NCBI GenBank assembly: GCA_016703025.1
Contig: JADJCV010000004.1
Span: 2,049,501 to 2,113,500 of the forward strand
DNA length: 64,000 bases
Direction of reading: 5' to 3'
Source of the DNA: Candidatus Avedoeria danica
GTDB taxonomy: Bacteria; Chloroflexota; Anaerolineae; Epilineales; Epilineaceae
The notes below the pieces were generated by a model, which was not told the DNA's origin, did not search any database, and saw nothing but the letters and a program-made list of their open reading frames with translations. Position numbers and translations under genes: made by a program. Of this stretch, positions 43,396 through 53,000 are shown in pieces; the stretch's first letter is position 1, and each line of letters opens with the position of its first letter.

Positions 43396-43938
43396 ATGAT
43401 CGAGCGATCGAGCACGCTCGTCGCGCCCGGCGCCCGGTGGTGGTCGCCGTTGGGCCGCGACGAACGGTTGTGGTTCATGGTCGTCCTCGTCTGGGCGCTG
43501 GCGATGTTCCTGATGATCTTCGTCATCTGGCCGGCGATCGGCGACCAGCAGCTGACGTTCTCGTCCTATCGCACCGACCCGGCCACGTTCAAGGCCGCCG
43601 TCGACGCCTCGATCGCCGCGCATCAGGTCGGCGATCTGGAGGGCCGCCCGCTCGTGGCCCCGCCGCCGGGCGACGTCTACCTGCTGGGCGAGCGCTTCCA
43701 GTTCACGCCGGCGCTGCGCCTGAAGAAGGGCGAGACGTACCGGCTGCTCCTGTCGTCCAGCGACGTCCAGCACGGCCTCTCGATCCAGCCCGACAACATC
43801 AACTTCCAAGTCCTGCCGGGCTACGTCAGCGCGATCACGCTGACGCCCAAGCAGGACGGCGAGTACACGATCGTCTGCAACGAGTACTGCGGCATCGGCC
43901 ACCACCTGATGGTCGGCCAGATCGCCGTCGTGCCGTGA
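43396..43938 (+). CDS. Heme-copper oxidoreductase subunit II with CuA site
   Basis: A 180-residue electron-entry subunit. One membrane helix lies at about residues 25-45 (WFMVVLVWALAMFLMIFVIW), followed by an outer cupredoxin domain. The CuA ligands are complete: His126 in DVQHG and C-N-E-Y-C-G-I-G-H-H-L-M with Cys161, Cys165, His169 and Met172. It would take electrons from a cytochrome c or cupredoxin and pass them to subunit I. GGAGAG precedes the ATG. An upstream in-frame ATG at 43318 is less likely. Confidence 0.93.
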   Translation: MIERSSTLVAPGARWWSPLGRDERLWFMVVLVWALAMFLMIFVIWPAIGDQQLTFSSYRTDPATFKAAVDASIAAHQVGDLEGRPLVAPPPGDVYLLGERFQFTPALRLKKGETYRLLLSSSDVQHGLSIQPDNINFQVLPGYVSAITLTPKQDGEYTIVCNEYCGIGHHLMVGQIAVVP

Positions 43939-43955
43939 CGCACCCGGAGACGAAC

Positions 43956-45674
43956 ATGGCGCTCAGTGGCACACTTGGGACTGCCCTCGGCCGGACCTGC
44001 GGGGTCACCGGCCTCTTCGTGGACCGCTCGTCGGAGCGGCTGATCATCGTCAACGCGGTGACGGCGGTGCTCTGGCTGGCGACGGGCGGCGTGATGGCGC
44101 TCCTCATCGCGCTCACGCGCTGGCCGGCCGTCCAGCTGATCAGCAGCCCGGAATGGTTCTACCGCCTCGTCAGCGCCCACGGCGCGGCGATGCTGGTGTT
44201 CTGGATCCTGTTCTTCGAGGTCGCCGGGCTGATCTTCGGCGGCACGATCCTGCTGAACCAGCCGATGGTCGCCCCCAAGGTCGGCTGGCTGGCCTACGGG
44301 ATGATGCTCTTCGGGTCCGTCGCGGCGGCGGTCGTCGTCCTGTCGGGCCACGCCACCGTGATGTTCACGGCCTACCCGCCGCTCGAGGCGACCCACTGGT
44401 TCTACCTGTTCATCCTCGTGTTCGCCGTCGGGGCGCTCATCGCGGTGATCCATTTCCTCATCCAGATCACCCGCGCCCGGATCACCGGCCACATCCGTAC
44501 GCTGCCGCTGTTCACGTTCGGCCTCGTCGTGGCCGCCATCCTGGCGCTGTTCACGCTCGCCAGCGGCACCGCGGCGCTCATCCCGGCCTGGCTCGCGCGC
44601 CTCGGCGTGATCGAGCAGGCCGACCCGGGCGTCTACCGGCTGCTCTTCTGGGGCTTCGGCCACGGCGCGCAGCAGGTGAACCTGGCGGCGATGGTGGCGA
44701 TCTGGTACGGCCTGGCCAGCCTGATGGTCGGCGCGCGGCCGATCAACGAGGGGCTGAGCCGGTTGGCGTTCCTGCTCTACGTGCTCTTCATTCAGATGGG
44801 GTCGATGCACCACATCCTGGTCGACCCGGGCCTGAGCCACTGGGCGCGCGGCATCAACACCAGCTATTTCCTGTACGCCGCCGTCATGGGCAGCATGATC
44901 CACGCGTTCACGATCCCCGCCTCCGTCGAGGTCGCCCAGCGCGAGAAGGGCCACACCGGCAGCCTGTTCGCCTGGCTCCGCAAGGCGCCGTGGGGCTCGC
45001 CCGGCTTCAGCGCGTTCGCGCTCAGCTTCATGATGTTCGGCGTGCTCGGCGGGATCAGCGGCGTGATCATGGGCGGCATCCAGCTGAACCTGATCGCGCA
45101 CAACACGCTGATCGTCCCGGCCCACTTCCACATGACCGTCGTCGCCGGCACGACGCTGGCGTTCATGGGGATCAGCTACTACCTCGTGCCGCTGATCACG
45201 CGGCGCGACCTCTTCCTGCCCGGCTGGGCCAAGGTGCAGCCCTACATCTTCACGACCGGCATGCTGATCTTCGGCATCGCGATGGGCCTGGCCGGCCACT
45301 GGGGCGTCCCGCGCCGGCACTGGGACATCAGCCTCTCCGCCTACAAGTTCGCCGCCGGCACGTTCGACGCCCCGCGCATCCACATGGCGCTGGCAATCAC
45401 GGCCCTCGGCGCGACGATCGCGATCGTCGGCGGGACGATGTACGTGGTCGTCGCCGCCGGCACGGTGTTCCTCGGGAAGCGGAACGACGTCCCGAACATC
45501 GGCCACGTCGACGCCGGCGCGTTCGCCCCGCCCGCCCCCGCGGCGCCCCATGTGGGCCGCGGCTTCGAGGCGCCCGGCACGATGACGCTGGCGATGACGT
45601 GGCTGGCGCTCTTCGTCGTGCTCTATGCCGTGTCGTGGTACGAGTTCAGCTCGATCCAGTGGGGGATTCGCTGA
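43956..45674 (+). CDS. Heme-copper oxidoreductase subunit I, B-lineage, lacking the catalytic Tyr (NO reductase candidate)
   Basis: A 572-residue protein with about 13 hydrophobic helices. Histidine ligands are conserved: His in SAHGAAM for low-spin heme, His285-His286 in GSMHHILVDPG, and His390/His392 in PAHFHMTVVAG. The helix VI sequence is FWGFGHGAQQVNL: CuB ligand His236 is present, but the +4 position, which is the cross-linked Tyr in oxidases (GHPIVY in ba3), is Gln240. Heme-copper NO reductases lack this Tyr. Alignment with ba3 is otherwise close through LARLAFLL-like and HHxxxDPG segments. With a CuA subunit II this fits an eNOR-like enzyme; an atypical oxidase remains possible. GGAGA precedes the ATG. 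Confidence 0.9.
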   Translation: MALSGTLGTALGRTCGVTGLFVDRSSERLIIVNAVTAVLWLATGGVMALLIALTRWPAVQLISSPEWFYRLVSAHGAAMLVFWILFFEVAGLIFGGTILLNQPMVAPKVGWLAYGMMLFGSVAAAVVVLSGHATVMFTAYPPLEATHWFYLFILVFAVGALIAVIHFLIQITRARITGHIRTLPLFTFGLVVAAILALFTLASGTAALIPAWLARLGVIEQADPGVYRLLFWGFGHGAQQVNLAAMVAIWYGLASLMVGARPINEGLSRLAFLLYVLFIQMGSMHHILVDPGLSHWARGINTSYFLYAAVMGSMIHAFTIPASVEVAQREKGHTGSLFAWLRKAPWGSPGFSAFALSFMMFGVLGGISGVIMGGIQLNLIAHNTLIVPAHFHMTVVAGTTLAFMGISYYLVPLITRRDLFLPGWAKVQPYIFTTGMLIFGIAMGLAGHWGVPRRHWDISLSAYKFAAGTFDAPRIHMALAITALGATIAIVGGTMYVVVAAGTVFLGKRNDVPNIGHVDAGAFAPPAPAAPHVGRGFEAPGTMTLAMTWLALFVVLYAVSWYEFSSIQWGIR

Positions 45675-46503
45675 CGAGGCGGCGCGCCGGCGCCGTGTGA
45701 CGGCTCGGCCAGATGGCGCGGAACATCGTCCCGAAGAACAGCGCGCCGGTCAGCCACATGACGACGCCGCCGAGCCGCTGGTCGGCCAACGGGTCAAGAC
45801 CCCACGGCCGGCCGGCGGCCTCGGCGGCGAGGTAGCTCGGATAGAGGACGCGCGGGCTGAACAACAGCGCCGCCGCCACGAGCCCGCCGCCCATGCAGTT
45901 CGCGAACGCCATGCCGAACGCGGCGTGCGGTGACGCCTTGTGGTGCGCCGGCAGCGGGTCGATGACGATCCACCAGAACAGCAGCGACGGCGCGAAGAAC
46001 GCGACGTGCTCGAGGTCGTGGATCAGCGGGTCGGCCAGTGCGGCCTCGTAGAACCGCGGCACGTGCCACAGCCCGAGGCTGACGTTCCAGAGCACGGCGA
46101 CGGTCACCGGATGGCACAGGCCGTCGAGCGCCCGCCGCAGCCAGCGGCGCCCCACTGTCGCCCGGAGCACGCCGACCAATCGGCGCGGCGGCAGCGCCCG
46201 GACGAGCAGATGGACCGGCCGTCCGAGCACGAGCAGCGGCGCGGCGAGCTGCATGAGGACGAGGTGTTGGAGCATGTGGACGAGGAAGCTCTCGTCGTTG
46301 AACGCGTCCAGCGGCCCGGCCAGCGCCGTCGTCACCGCCAGCAGCCCGCCGAAGAACGCGGCCGTGCGCCACGGACCGTGCGCCGGCCGGCCGCGCCGGC
46401 GCGCCGCGACGAGGGCGAGGGCGTAGCCGAGCGCGAAGGCGACGAGGACGAGCGTCAGCCCCGGCTCGAAACGCCACAGCGCCGCGGCGGACTCGCCAGG
46501 CAC
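45646..46503 (-). CDS. CtaG-like cytochrome oxidase assembly protein (caa3_CtaG family)
   Basis: A 285-residue membrane protein with about seven helices. Family features are FLVHMLQHLVLMQLAAPLLVLG near residue 90, PVTVAVLWNVSLGLWHVP near 150 and DLEHVAFFAPSLLFWW near 180, with conserved His residues that suggest metal or heme handling. The GTG at 46503 gives the usual family length, but no ribosome site is visible. It converges on subunit I and overlaps its last 29 bases. It is likely needed for copper insertion into the neighbouring heme-copper enzyme. Confidence 0.88.
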   Translation of the reverse strand: MPGESAAALWRFEPGLTLVLVAFALGYALALVAARRRGRPAHGPWRTAAFFGGLLAVTTALAGPLDAFNDESFLVHMLQHLVLMQLAAPLLVLGRPVHLLVRALPPRRLVGVLRATVGRRWLRRALDGLCHPVTVAVLWNVSLGLWHVPRFYEAALADPLIHDLEHVAFFAPSLLFWWIVIDPLPAHHKASPHAAFGMAFANCMGGGLVAAALLFSPRVLYPSYLAAEAAGRPWGLDPLADQRLGGVVMWLTGALFFGTMFRAIWPSRHTAPARRLVSESPTGSS

Positions 46504-46600
46504 GGGGACATGGGGAGGGGAGGGCGGGCATGGGGGATGGTCGGCAGTGAGGGGGTGGGTCAGGCTGGTGGGGGGCCAGCTGCGTGGGGCACCGGCCGAA

Positions 46601-46624
46601 GGCCCTGGCGGCGACGCCAGGGCC
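46601..46624. terminator. Perfect 10-bp hairpin with GCGA tetraloop
   Basis: GGCCCTGGCG (46601-46610), loop GCGA and CGCCAGGGCC (46615-46624). It lies downstream of the repeat protein gene (minus strand) and upstream of ctaG. No T-run follows, so it may work as a terminator or simply be a dispersed hairpin. Confidence 0.4.
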
Positions 46625-46691
46625 GAGCCTGGCCCGTTAAACGGCACGCGACTCGCCGCGACAGCACCGTTTCGCCCCCAACCCTTTGCCC

Positions 46692-48281
46692 CTACTGCAG
46701 CCCGATCCGAACCCCCTCCCGCACCGCCCCGTCCGCAAGCGCGAGGAGATCGGCATCCGCGATCGCCCCCTTGCCGTCCCACCATCGCCACACCGGCGGC
46801 GTGCTGGATCGATCCGCCTTCGGCGACGCGCCCACGGCGTACGTGCCCGGCTCGACGGACAGGACGAACTCGCCTTGCGCGTTCGTCTCGACCTTCGGGC
46901 CGGTCGTCGGCAACTGCCCGTTGCGGTCCGTCGGTCCGTCGCGGCGCACCGCCATCACGCGCGCCCCGGCGGCGGCGGTGCCGTCGGCCTGGAGGACCGT
47001 GCCCCGGATCGTCGCTTGCGGCTTGTGCGCCAGGTCGAAGTCGATCCCCGGACGCACTTCATCCAGCGCCAGCGTCACCACCGTCGCGGTTCGCGACTCG
47101 ACCTGGTGGTCCCAGTACTGCCGGACGTGGCCGTCCGCCTCGGCGGCGACGAGCCAGGCGCCGACCGGCACCTTCAGCACGTAGCTGCCGTCGGCGCCGG
47201 TGCGCGTTCCGCCGGCCCCGGTGCTGGACCGGTCGCCGATCGTGCTGTTGGCGGCGCGGATGGCGCGCACGACGGCGCCCTCGAGCGGCAGGCCGTCGGC
47301 GCCGCGGACGATGCCGCTGACGGCGGCCATGGGCACCGGCGTCGGGGTCGGGTCGGCGGCGACAAGCTGGAAGTCGATGGATGCCACCGTGGCCCCGGCG
47401 GCGACGGTGACCGGTTTCGCGTCGCGCTGGGCGGCGGCGCCTTCGAACCACTGGACCTTGTGCCGGGCCGCGTCGACGCGAACGGCCCAGTTGCCGGGCA
47501 TGACCGGGAGCCGATAGCGCCCGTCGGCGTCGGTCGCGGCGCCGCCGGCGTTCTGGCCGCGATCCGCTTGGAGCGCGGCGTCGGTGGATGGCGGATCGAA
47601 CGGCAGCCCGAGCGGCCGGGCGACGGCGATCTGTTGCGCCCGCACGAGCGCGCCGGCCAGCGGCTGGCCGTCCGCGCCAAGGACGCGGCCCTCGATCGCG
47701 CCCGGCAGGCGAAGGTCGACGTCGATCGGCAGCCGCACGGTCCGCACCGCCGGCGCACCACCGTCCGGCGTGGCGCTCACGGTGAGGACCGCGACGAACC
47801 GCGACGGGCCGGGCGCCTCGACGCGGGTGGCGGCGCGCAGGCGCGCGTCGCGCAGGGCCGGCCCGGTCCGGGTGTCGGCCACGTTCTGGATGGCCACCTC
47901 GGTCTCGGCGCCGTCGGCGCCGACGGCCATCAGCCGCAGCGTCGCATCCTCGGCGCCCGAAGCACCGTCGGTCCAGTAGCCGCGGAAGTCGGCGCAGGCG
48001 CCGACCAGGCCGGGCTTGGTCAGCACGATCTTCGTCGGGCCGGCGGCCGATCCGACGGTCGCACCGCGGCTCGTCGTCCGCGGCGTGATCACGTCGGCGA
48101 TCGCGCTGCCCGGCGAGAGCACGGCCAGCGCGGTTCCGGCGCCGACGCAGACCTCGGGCTCGCGCGGCGTGTTCGCGCCGCCGCGGTCCTGGGCGCCGAC
48201 GCGGCCGCCGGTGAGGACGGCCAGCAAGGCGACGGCGAGGAGCGCGGCGGTGCGGCGGGTTGGGTGGGTGAGGATGGACAT
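46692..48281 (-). CDS. Secreted protein with three carboxypeptidase-regulatory-like repeats
   Basis: A 529-residue exported protein. The start at 48281 has GGGAGG about 6 bases upstream. A signal peptide (RRTAALLAVALLAVLTGGRVGAQ) is cleaved near residue 31. After an N-terminal beta region there are three CarboxypepD_reg-type beta-sandwich modules, each starting with the same pattern: AIEGRVLGADGQPLAGALV near 200, AVSGIVRGADGLPLEGAVV near 315 and ATIRGTVLQADGTAAAGARV near 420. No active site is present. A surface adhesin or binding role is likely. It is transcribed away from the DNA methyltransferase. Confidence 0.85.
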   Translation of the reverse strand: MSILTHPTRRTAALLAVALLAVLTGGRVGAQDRGGANTPREPEVCVGAGTALAVLSPGSAIADVITPRTTSRGATVGSAAGPTKIVLTKPGLVGACADFRGYWTDGASGAEDATLRLMAVGADGAETEVAIQNVADTRTGPALRDARLRAATRVEAPGPSRFVAVLTVSATPDGGAPAVRTVRLPIDVDLRLPGAIEGRVLGADGQPLAGALVRAQQIAVARPLGLPFDPPSTDAALQADRGQNAGGAATDADGRYRLPVMPGNWAVRVDAARHKVQWFEGAAAQRDAKPVTVAAGATVASIDFQLVAADPTPTPVPMAAVSGIVRGADGLPLEGAVVRAIRAANSTIGDRSSTGAGGTRTGADGSYVLKVPVGAWLVAAEADGHVRQYWDHQVESRTATVVTLALDEVRPGIDFDLAHKPQATIRGTVLQADGTAAAGARVMAVRRDGPTDRNGQLPTTGPKVETNAQGEFVLSVEPGTYAVGASPKADRSSTPPVWRWWDGKGAIADADLLALADGAVREGVRIGLQ

Positions 48282-48357
48282 CGGAGCCTCCCGGGGTGTG
48301 GGAACGGAACGAGGCAGCGACCGCCCGGCCCTGAAGGGTCGGGCTCGTTCATGACGA

Positions 48358-48445
48358 AGTCCCCGACGGGGACTCGTTCTCGCGCTGGCCGCAGCCCGCG
48401 ACAGCGGGCTGCGGCATGGACGAGCCTGGGGCCTCGGCCCCAGGC
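48358..48445. repeat. Cluster of three perfect hairpins
   Basis: Stem 1 is AGTCCCC/GGGGACT (48358-48374). Stem 2 is GCCGCAGCCCGC/GCGGGCTGCGGC with loop GACA (48388-48415). Stem 3 is GCCTGGGGCC/GGCCCCAGGC with a 2-base centre (48424-48445). They lie in the divergent 324-base region 48282-48605, which otherwise holds only the promoters. A structured RNA leader or a repeat cluster are both possible. Confidence 0.6.
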
Positions 48446-48540
48446 GATCGGCCGCGCCCATGACGGCATTGCTTACCCGGCCTAACGTCGCTCGAACGGG
48501 ATAAGTCACGTCGCCGCCGCGCGATTCCGCCGTTCCGTAT

Positions 48541-48546
48541 TAATAT
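48541..48546 (+). promoter_or_regulatory. Possible -10 element for the DNA methyltransferase
   Basis: TAATAT inside an AT-rich GTATTAATATCG, 59 bases before the GTG at 48606. There is no clear -35 box. Confidence 0.35.
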
Positions 48547-48605
48547 CGTCGCGCCCCGACCGTCGCCTGACGGCGGCATGCGGCGACCTCGGAGGGCGGT
48601 GTCCC

Positions 48606-49439
48606 GTGGGACGGATCATCCTGGGCGACAACCTGGCGGTGCTGGCGACGCTGCCGAGCGCCTCGATCGACCTGATCTATATCGACCCGCCGTTCAACAC
48701 GGGCCACCGCCAGACGCGAACGCGCCTGCGCACGGTGCGGGACGACGACGGCGGCGACCGGACCGGCTTCCAGGGGCGGCGCTATCGCACGGAGTCGCTC
48801 GGCGTGAGCGGCTACGACGACCGCTTCGAGGATTTCCCGAGCTTCATCGCACCGCGCTTGAAGGAAGGACGGCGCGTGCTGAAGCCGACCGGCAGCTTCT
48901 TCCTGCACATGGACTACCGCGAGGTCCACTACGCCAAAGTGCTGATGGACGCCTTGTTCACGCGCGAATGCTTCATGAACGAGATCATCTGGGCCTACGA
49001 CTACGGCGCGCGCTCCAAGCGCCGCTGGCCGGCCAAACACGACAACATCCTGTGGTACGTGATGGACCCCGAAGCCTACACGTTCGAGTACGGGCGTATG
49101 GACCGGATCCCCTATCTGGCCCCCGGCATGGTCGGTCCAGAGAAGGCGGCGCGCGGCAAGACGCCCACCGACGTGTGGTGGCAGACGATCGTCAGCACGA
49201 ACGGGCGCGAGAAGACGGGCTACGCCACGCAGAAGCCGCTGGCGATCCTGGAACGGATCGTGAAGGTGCACAGCCGACCGGGCGATGTCTGCCTCGACTT
49301 CTTCGCCGGCAGCGGCACGCTGGGCGAAGCGGCGGCCAAGCACGGGTGTGACTTCGTGCTCGTGGACAACAACCCGGACGCCGTCGAAGTGATGGCGCGG
49401 CGGCTGGCGGCGTATGAACCGACGGTGGAGCGCGGCTGA
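48606..49439 (+). CDS. Orphan DNA methyltransferase (N6-adenine/N4-cytosine, beta class)
   Basis: A 277-residue site-specific DNA methyltransferase. It starts GRIILGDNLAVLATLPSASIDLIYIDPPFN, with the catalytic DPPF at residues 27-30. The SAM-binding motif FAGSGTLGEA begins near Phe233. Catalytic motif before SAM motif defines the beta order. Conserved KPLAILERIV precedes the SAM motif. GGAGGGCGG lies before the GTG start. No restriction endonuclease or specificity subunit is adjacent, so it appears solitary, perhaps with a regulatory or protective role. The recognition site cannot be predicted here. Confidence 0.93.
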   Translation: MGRIILGDNLAVLATLPSASIDLIYIDPPFNTGHRQTRTRLRTVRDDDGGDRTGFQGRRYRTESLGVSGYDDRFEDFPSFIAPRLKEGRRVLKPTGSFFLHMDYREVHYAKVLMDALFTRECFMNEIIWAYDYGARSKRRWPAKHDNILWYVMDPEAYTFEYGRMDRIPYLAPGMVGPEKAARGKTPTDVWWQTIVSTNGREKTGYATQKPLAILERIVKVHSRPGDVCLDFFAGSGTLGEAAAKHGCDFVLVDNNPDAVEVMARRLAAYEPTVERG

Positions 49440-49925
49440 TCGCGGCGCCTTGGCCGCGCCCCGGCGTGACCCCTTTGTGACCCCTATGCCCCTTCCATCG
49501 CCCCCGCCATAACCGGACAATGGCACCACCGCGCAACCGAGCGCGGGCGCGGGCGCCGATCCGGGCGGCATGGAGCGAGGGAAGGATCGATGGGCCATCT
49601 TCGGCAGGTCGCTCCCGTGCGTCCATCACGCATCGTGCGCGCCGTTCGAGCCGTTCGACAGGATCCACAGTCAGAGCAATGCGACCGACGAGTATGTGTT
49701 GGGCGCACGCCGACGATACGGCGTGGGCCATCGTCCGAATCCTTGATTGCGTACGCGCAGGAGACCCGTTCCCTCAGCATTTCGGCTGCCCACGACGCGA
49801 CGACGGTGCTCCTTCCGACCGCGACCGACCCGGTCGCGCGCCGCCGGCCCACACCGTCGCCGCGCCGTGGGCAATCGGCGATGCGGCCCGTCGTCCCAAC
49901 CGCCTCCGGTCGGCACCTCGATCAT

Positions 49926-49955
49926 TTGCTTTTCCCGCCTGAAACAGTGTTTACT
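49926..49955 (+). promoter_or_regulatory. Candidate promoter for the STAND-FGE gene
   Basis: TTGCTT (49926-49931) and TTTACT (49950-49955) with an 18-base spacer, in one of the few AT-rich patches of the area. The start at 50073 would then have a leader of about 110 bases containing the tandem repeat. Confidence 0.35.
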
Positions 49956-49974
49956 GCGGTGCAGCTTCCAGTCC

Positions 49975-50049
49975 CACTGCACCATGATCCACTGCCCGAT
50001 GATCCACTGCACCGTGACCCGCCACACCGTGTCCCACTGCCACGCGTCC
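49975..50049 (+). repeat. 15-base tandem repeat, five units
   Basis: Five 15-base units beginning CACTGCACCATGATC, CACTGCCCGATGATC, CACTGCACCGTGACC and two more degenerate ones. If translated in the STAND frame they give a Pro-containing pentapeptide repeat (LHHDP, LPDDP, LHRDP, PHRVP, LPRVP). Confidence 0.7.
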
Positions 50050-50072
50050 CGACGCACGAGCTGCCGACCGAA

Positions 50073-53000
50073 ATGACCGAAGCCGTCATCACGCCACAGC
50101 TCGTCGAGCAGGCGCTGCGCCGCCTCGACAATCCGCGTGCGCTGGCGGAACACCCGTTTTGCAGCTTGGCCGTTGTCCGCCAACGGCGCGCCGAGGACCC
50201 GCTGGCGGGCAGCGCCGGCGACGTCGGCCGCACGCTGGCGGCGGTGCTGCGGGACTTGGTCCTGCGCAACCTGACCGGCCACCGCGGCGCCGACGTGCCC
50301 GACGGTCCACAGCCGATCGACGCTGTCGTCGCCGGGCTGCAGGCGGACTTCACCGCCCGCGACGGCGAGCGCGAGGCGTGGAGCGTCGTCTACCATCGCT
50401 GGGTCTGCCCGTCGCGGATGCCGTCGATTGACATCCAGACGATCAGCGCGTACTCCAAGCGCACGATCCACCGCCGAGGCGACGACGGCTGCCAGCTGAT
50501 CGCCGAACGCCTGATCTTCCACGAGCGCGTGGCGCTGGCCGAGGAGGCCAAGCGCGCCGTGCCGCTGCCCGTGCTCGGCGACGAGATGTCCCTTCGGCGC
50601 TGGGTGATCGAGACCGTTCGGCGCGACGGCCTTGCGGCGCTGGCGCAGCTGCCGCTGGCCGAAGGGGTGCGTGCGGACGCGCCGATCGTCGACCTCATCG
50701 ACTACCAGGCCAGCCGGGTGCTGGCGTGGTCCGACGCGCCCGACGCGTTGTTCTTCCGCTGCGTCGAGCTGACGTTGCTGCTGGATCAGGGCGAGGATGC
50801 CGCCGACGGGCGCTGGCGGGCCGAGGTCGAGCGCTACCCCGACCTGGTCAAGGCGCTCGACCGAACCACCGACCCGGTGCTCGTGCTGCTCGGCGCGCCC
50901 GGCAGCGGGAAGAGCACACTGCTGCGCCACCTCGAGCTGAAGGCGGCGGCTGCGGCACTGGAGGCGCCGGGCGATTCCGGACGCGTGCCGTTCTATGCGC
51001 CGCTGTCCGACTACCGTGCCGACGCCCTCGGCGCCATCCCACCCCCGCCGGCGGTGTGGCTCGCCGACCGGTGGTCGCGCCGCTACCCGCTGCTGCCGCC
51101 GTTGGACGATCTGGTGGCCGACGGCCGTGTGCTCCTGCTGCTCGACGGCCTCAACGAGATGCCGCACACCTCCGACGCCGACAACCGCGAGCGGATCGGG
51201 GTGTGGAAGACCTATCTGCACGCGATGATCGCCGGCCGACCCGGCAACCGCGCCCTCGTGGCCTGCCGCCGTCTGGACTACAGCGCGCAGCTCTCGACGC
51301 CGACGCTTCGTGTCCCGCAGCTCGAGATCCAGCCGCTCGACGACGACCAGCTGGCCGAGTTCGTCCAGAAGTACAACCCCCAGCTGGCCGCGGTGATCGA
51401 CGACGGTCTGGCGATGGGCGGGCGGCGCGACCTGTTCCGGACGCCATTCCAGCTGCGCCTGCTCATCCACCACATCGAGGGCGGCGGCGACCCGAACGCC
51501 GACCCGGTGACGCTGTTCACGTCGCTGGTCCGGGCGGCGCTGCACCGCGAGATAAAGAGCGAGAACGTGCGCTTCCTGGCGGACGACCTGCTGACGGAGC
51601 GGGACCGCCGCCGGCTCGTCCAAGGGCGCGCCTGGGCCAACCCGCACGCCCTGCCGGACGAGGGCCGCCTGATCCCATCCCTCGCCCGCCTGGCCTACGG
51701 GATGCAGGCCGGCCGCGGCGGGGTCGAGGGGGCGCACGTGCGCATCGGCTACGGGCACGCCCGGGCGCTGATGGACACGCGTGTGCTCCCGTGCGCCGAC
51801 GCGGTGCTGCGGGCAGGGATCGACCTCGGCGTGCTGGACGAGGACGGATCGGGCGAAGAGGTGCTCTTCCACCACCAGCTGATCCAGGAGTACTTCGCGG
51901 CGCGCATGTTCGCCGCCACGCCCGATGTCGATCGCGTCCGCGTGGCCACCCGCGCCGACGAGATCCAACCGAGCCTCGACGAGACGATCGCCGGCCTGGC
52001 GATCGCCGACCCGCTGCCGCCGCCGCCCGGCACGGTGTGGGACCAGACGGTGCTGATGGCCGCCGTCCTCACGCGCACGCCGGACGTCCTGATCCCGGAC
52101 TTGGCGGAGCGCAACCCGGTGCTGGCCGGCCGTGCCGCGGCGCAGGCGGCGTGCGGCGTCTCGGAGGTCGTCAAGGAGTCCCTCCGCTGGCGCCTCGTCG
52201 AGACCTCCCGCAACCCGGAGGTGGACCTTCGCGTCCGCATCGCCGCCGGCCTCGCCCTCGGTGAGCTGGGCGATCCGCGGTTCACCCGAGGTGTCGGGCC
52301 GGAGGGGCACGCCTACCTCCTGCCGCCGTTCATCGAGATCCCGGCCGGCACGTACACGATCGGGAGCGATGGGAGCATCTATCCGGAGGAGGCGCCGGAG
52401 CACCAGGTGACGCTCGAATCGTTCAAGATCGCCCAGTTCCCGGTGACGCGGGCGGAGTATGCGCTGTTCATGGAGGCGGGGGGGTACGAGGATGAGCGGT
52501 GGTGGGATACGGAGGCGGCGCGGGCGTGGAGGCGGGGGGAGGGGACGGGAGAGGGCGTTCGTTTCAACATCATGGACGTCCTCGCACAGTACCGACAGCA
52601 GCCAGGCCTTCTGGAGGAGCAAGCTAGGCGCGGAATGATGGAGGCGCGGCTCTACGACAAGTGGCGGTCGCAGCTCGACGTCGACGTGGCTGAACTACCG
52701 GCATATCTACTTGCGCTCTATCCGGACGTCCGATTTCGCGCACCGCGCATGTCCAGCGTTGGCATGGGAACTGCGTCATCACTTCCCGTCGTCGGTATCT
52801 GTTGGTATGAGGCTGCCGCCTACTGCAACTGGCTGAGCCATCAGTCTGGCGATCAATGCGCATTGCCGACCGAGGTCGAATGGGAGGCGGCGGCGCGCGG
52901 GTCTGACGCGCGCTCACTTCCCTTCCGGGGATTATCGTACGGGTCGCCGTGCAACACCGTTGAGAGTCACTTACGATCGCTTTCACCGATCGGCGTGTTC

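Larger units (their letters stand above)
49440..50072. other. Long region upstream of the STAND-FGE gene (633 bases)
   Basis: No independent gene is supported. The STAND frame stays open back to 49590, so an N-terminal extension is possible but looks compositionally unlike protein sequence. The region contains a repeated GTGACCCCT (49467-49485), an AT-rich promoter-like patch (49926-49955) and a 15-base tandem repeat (49975-50049). Confidence 0.5.

Noticed and set aside
43821..45551. A 576-codon minus-strand frame over subunit I
   Set aside because: Charged, repetitive antisense sequence without hydrophobic segments; it is a shadow of the membrane protein.
49975..50049. Short tandem repeats considered as a CRISPR array
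   Set aside because: Units are contiguous 15-mers with no spacers and no cas genes nearby.
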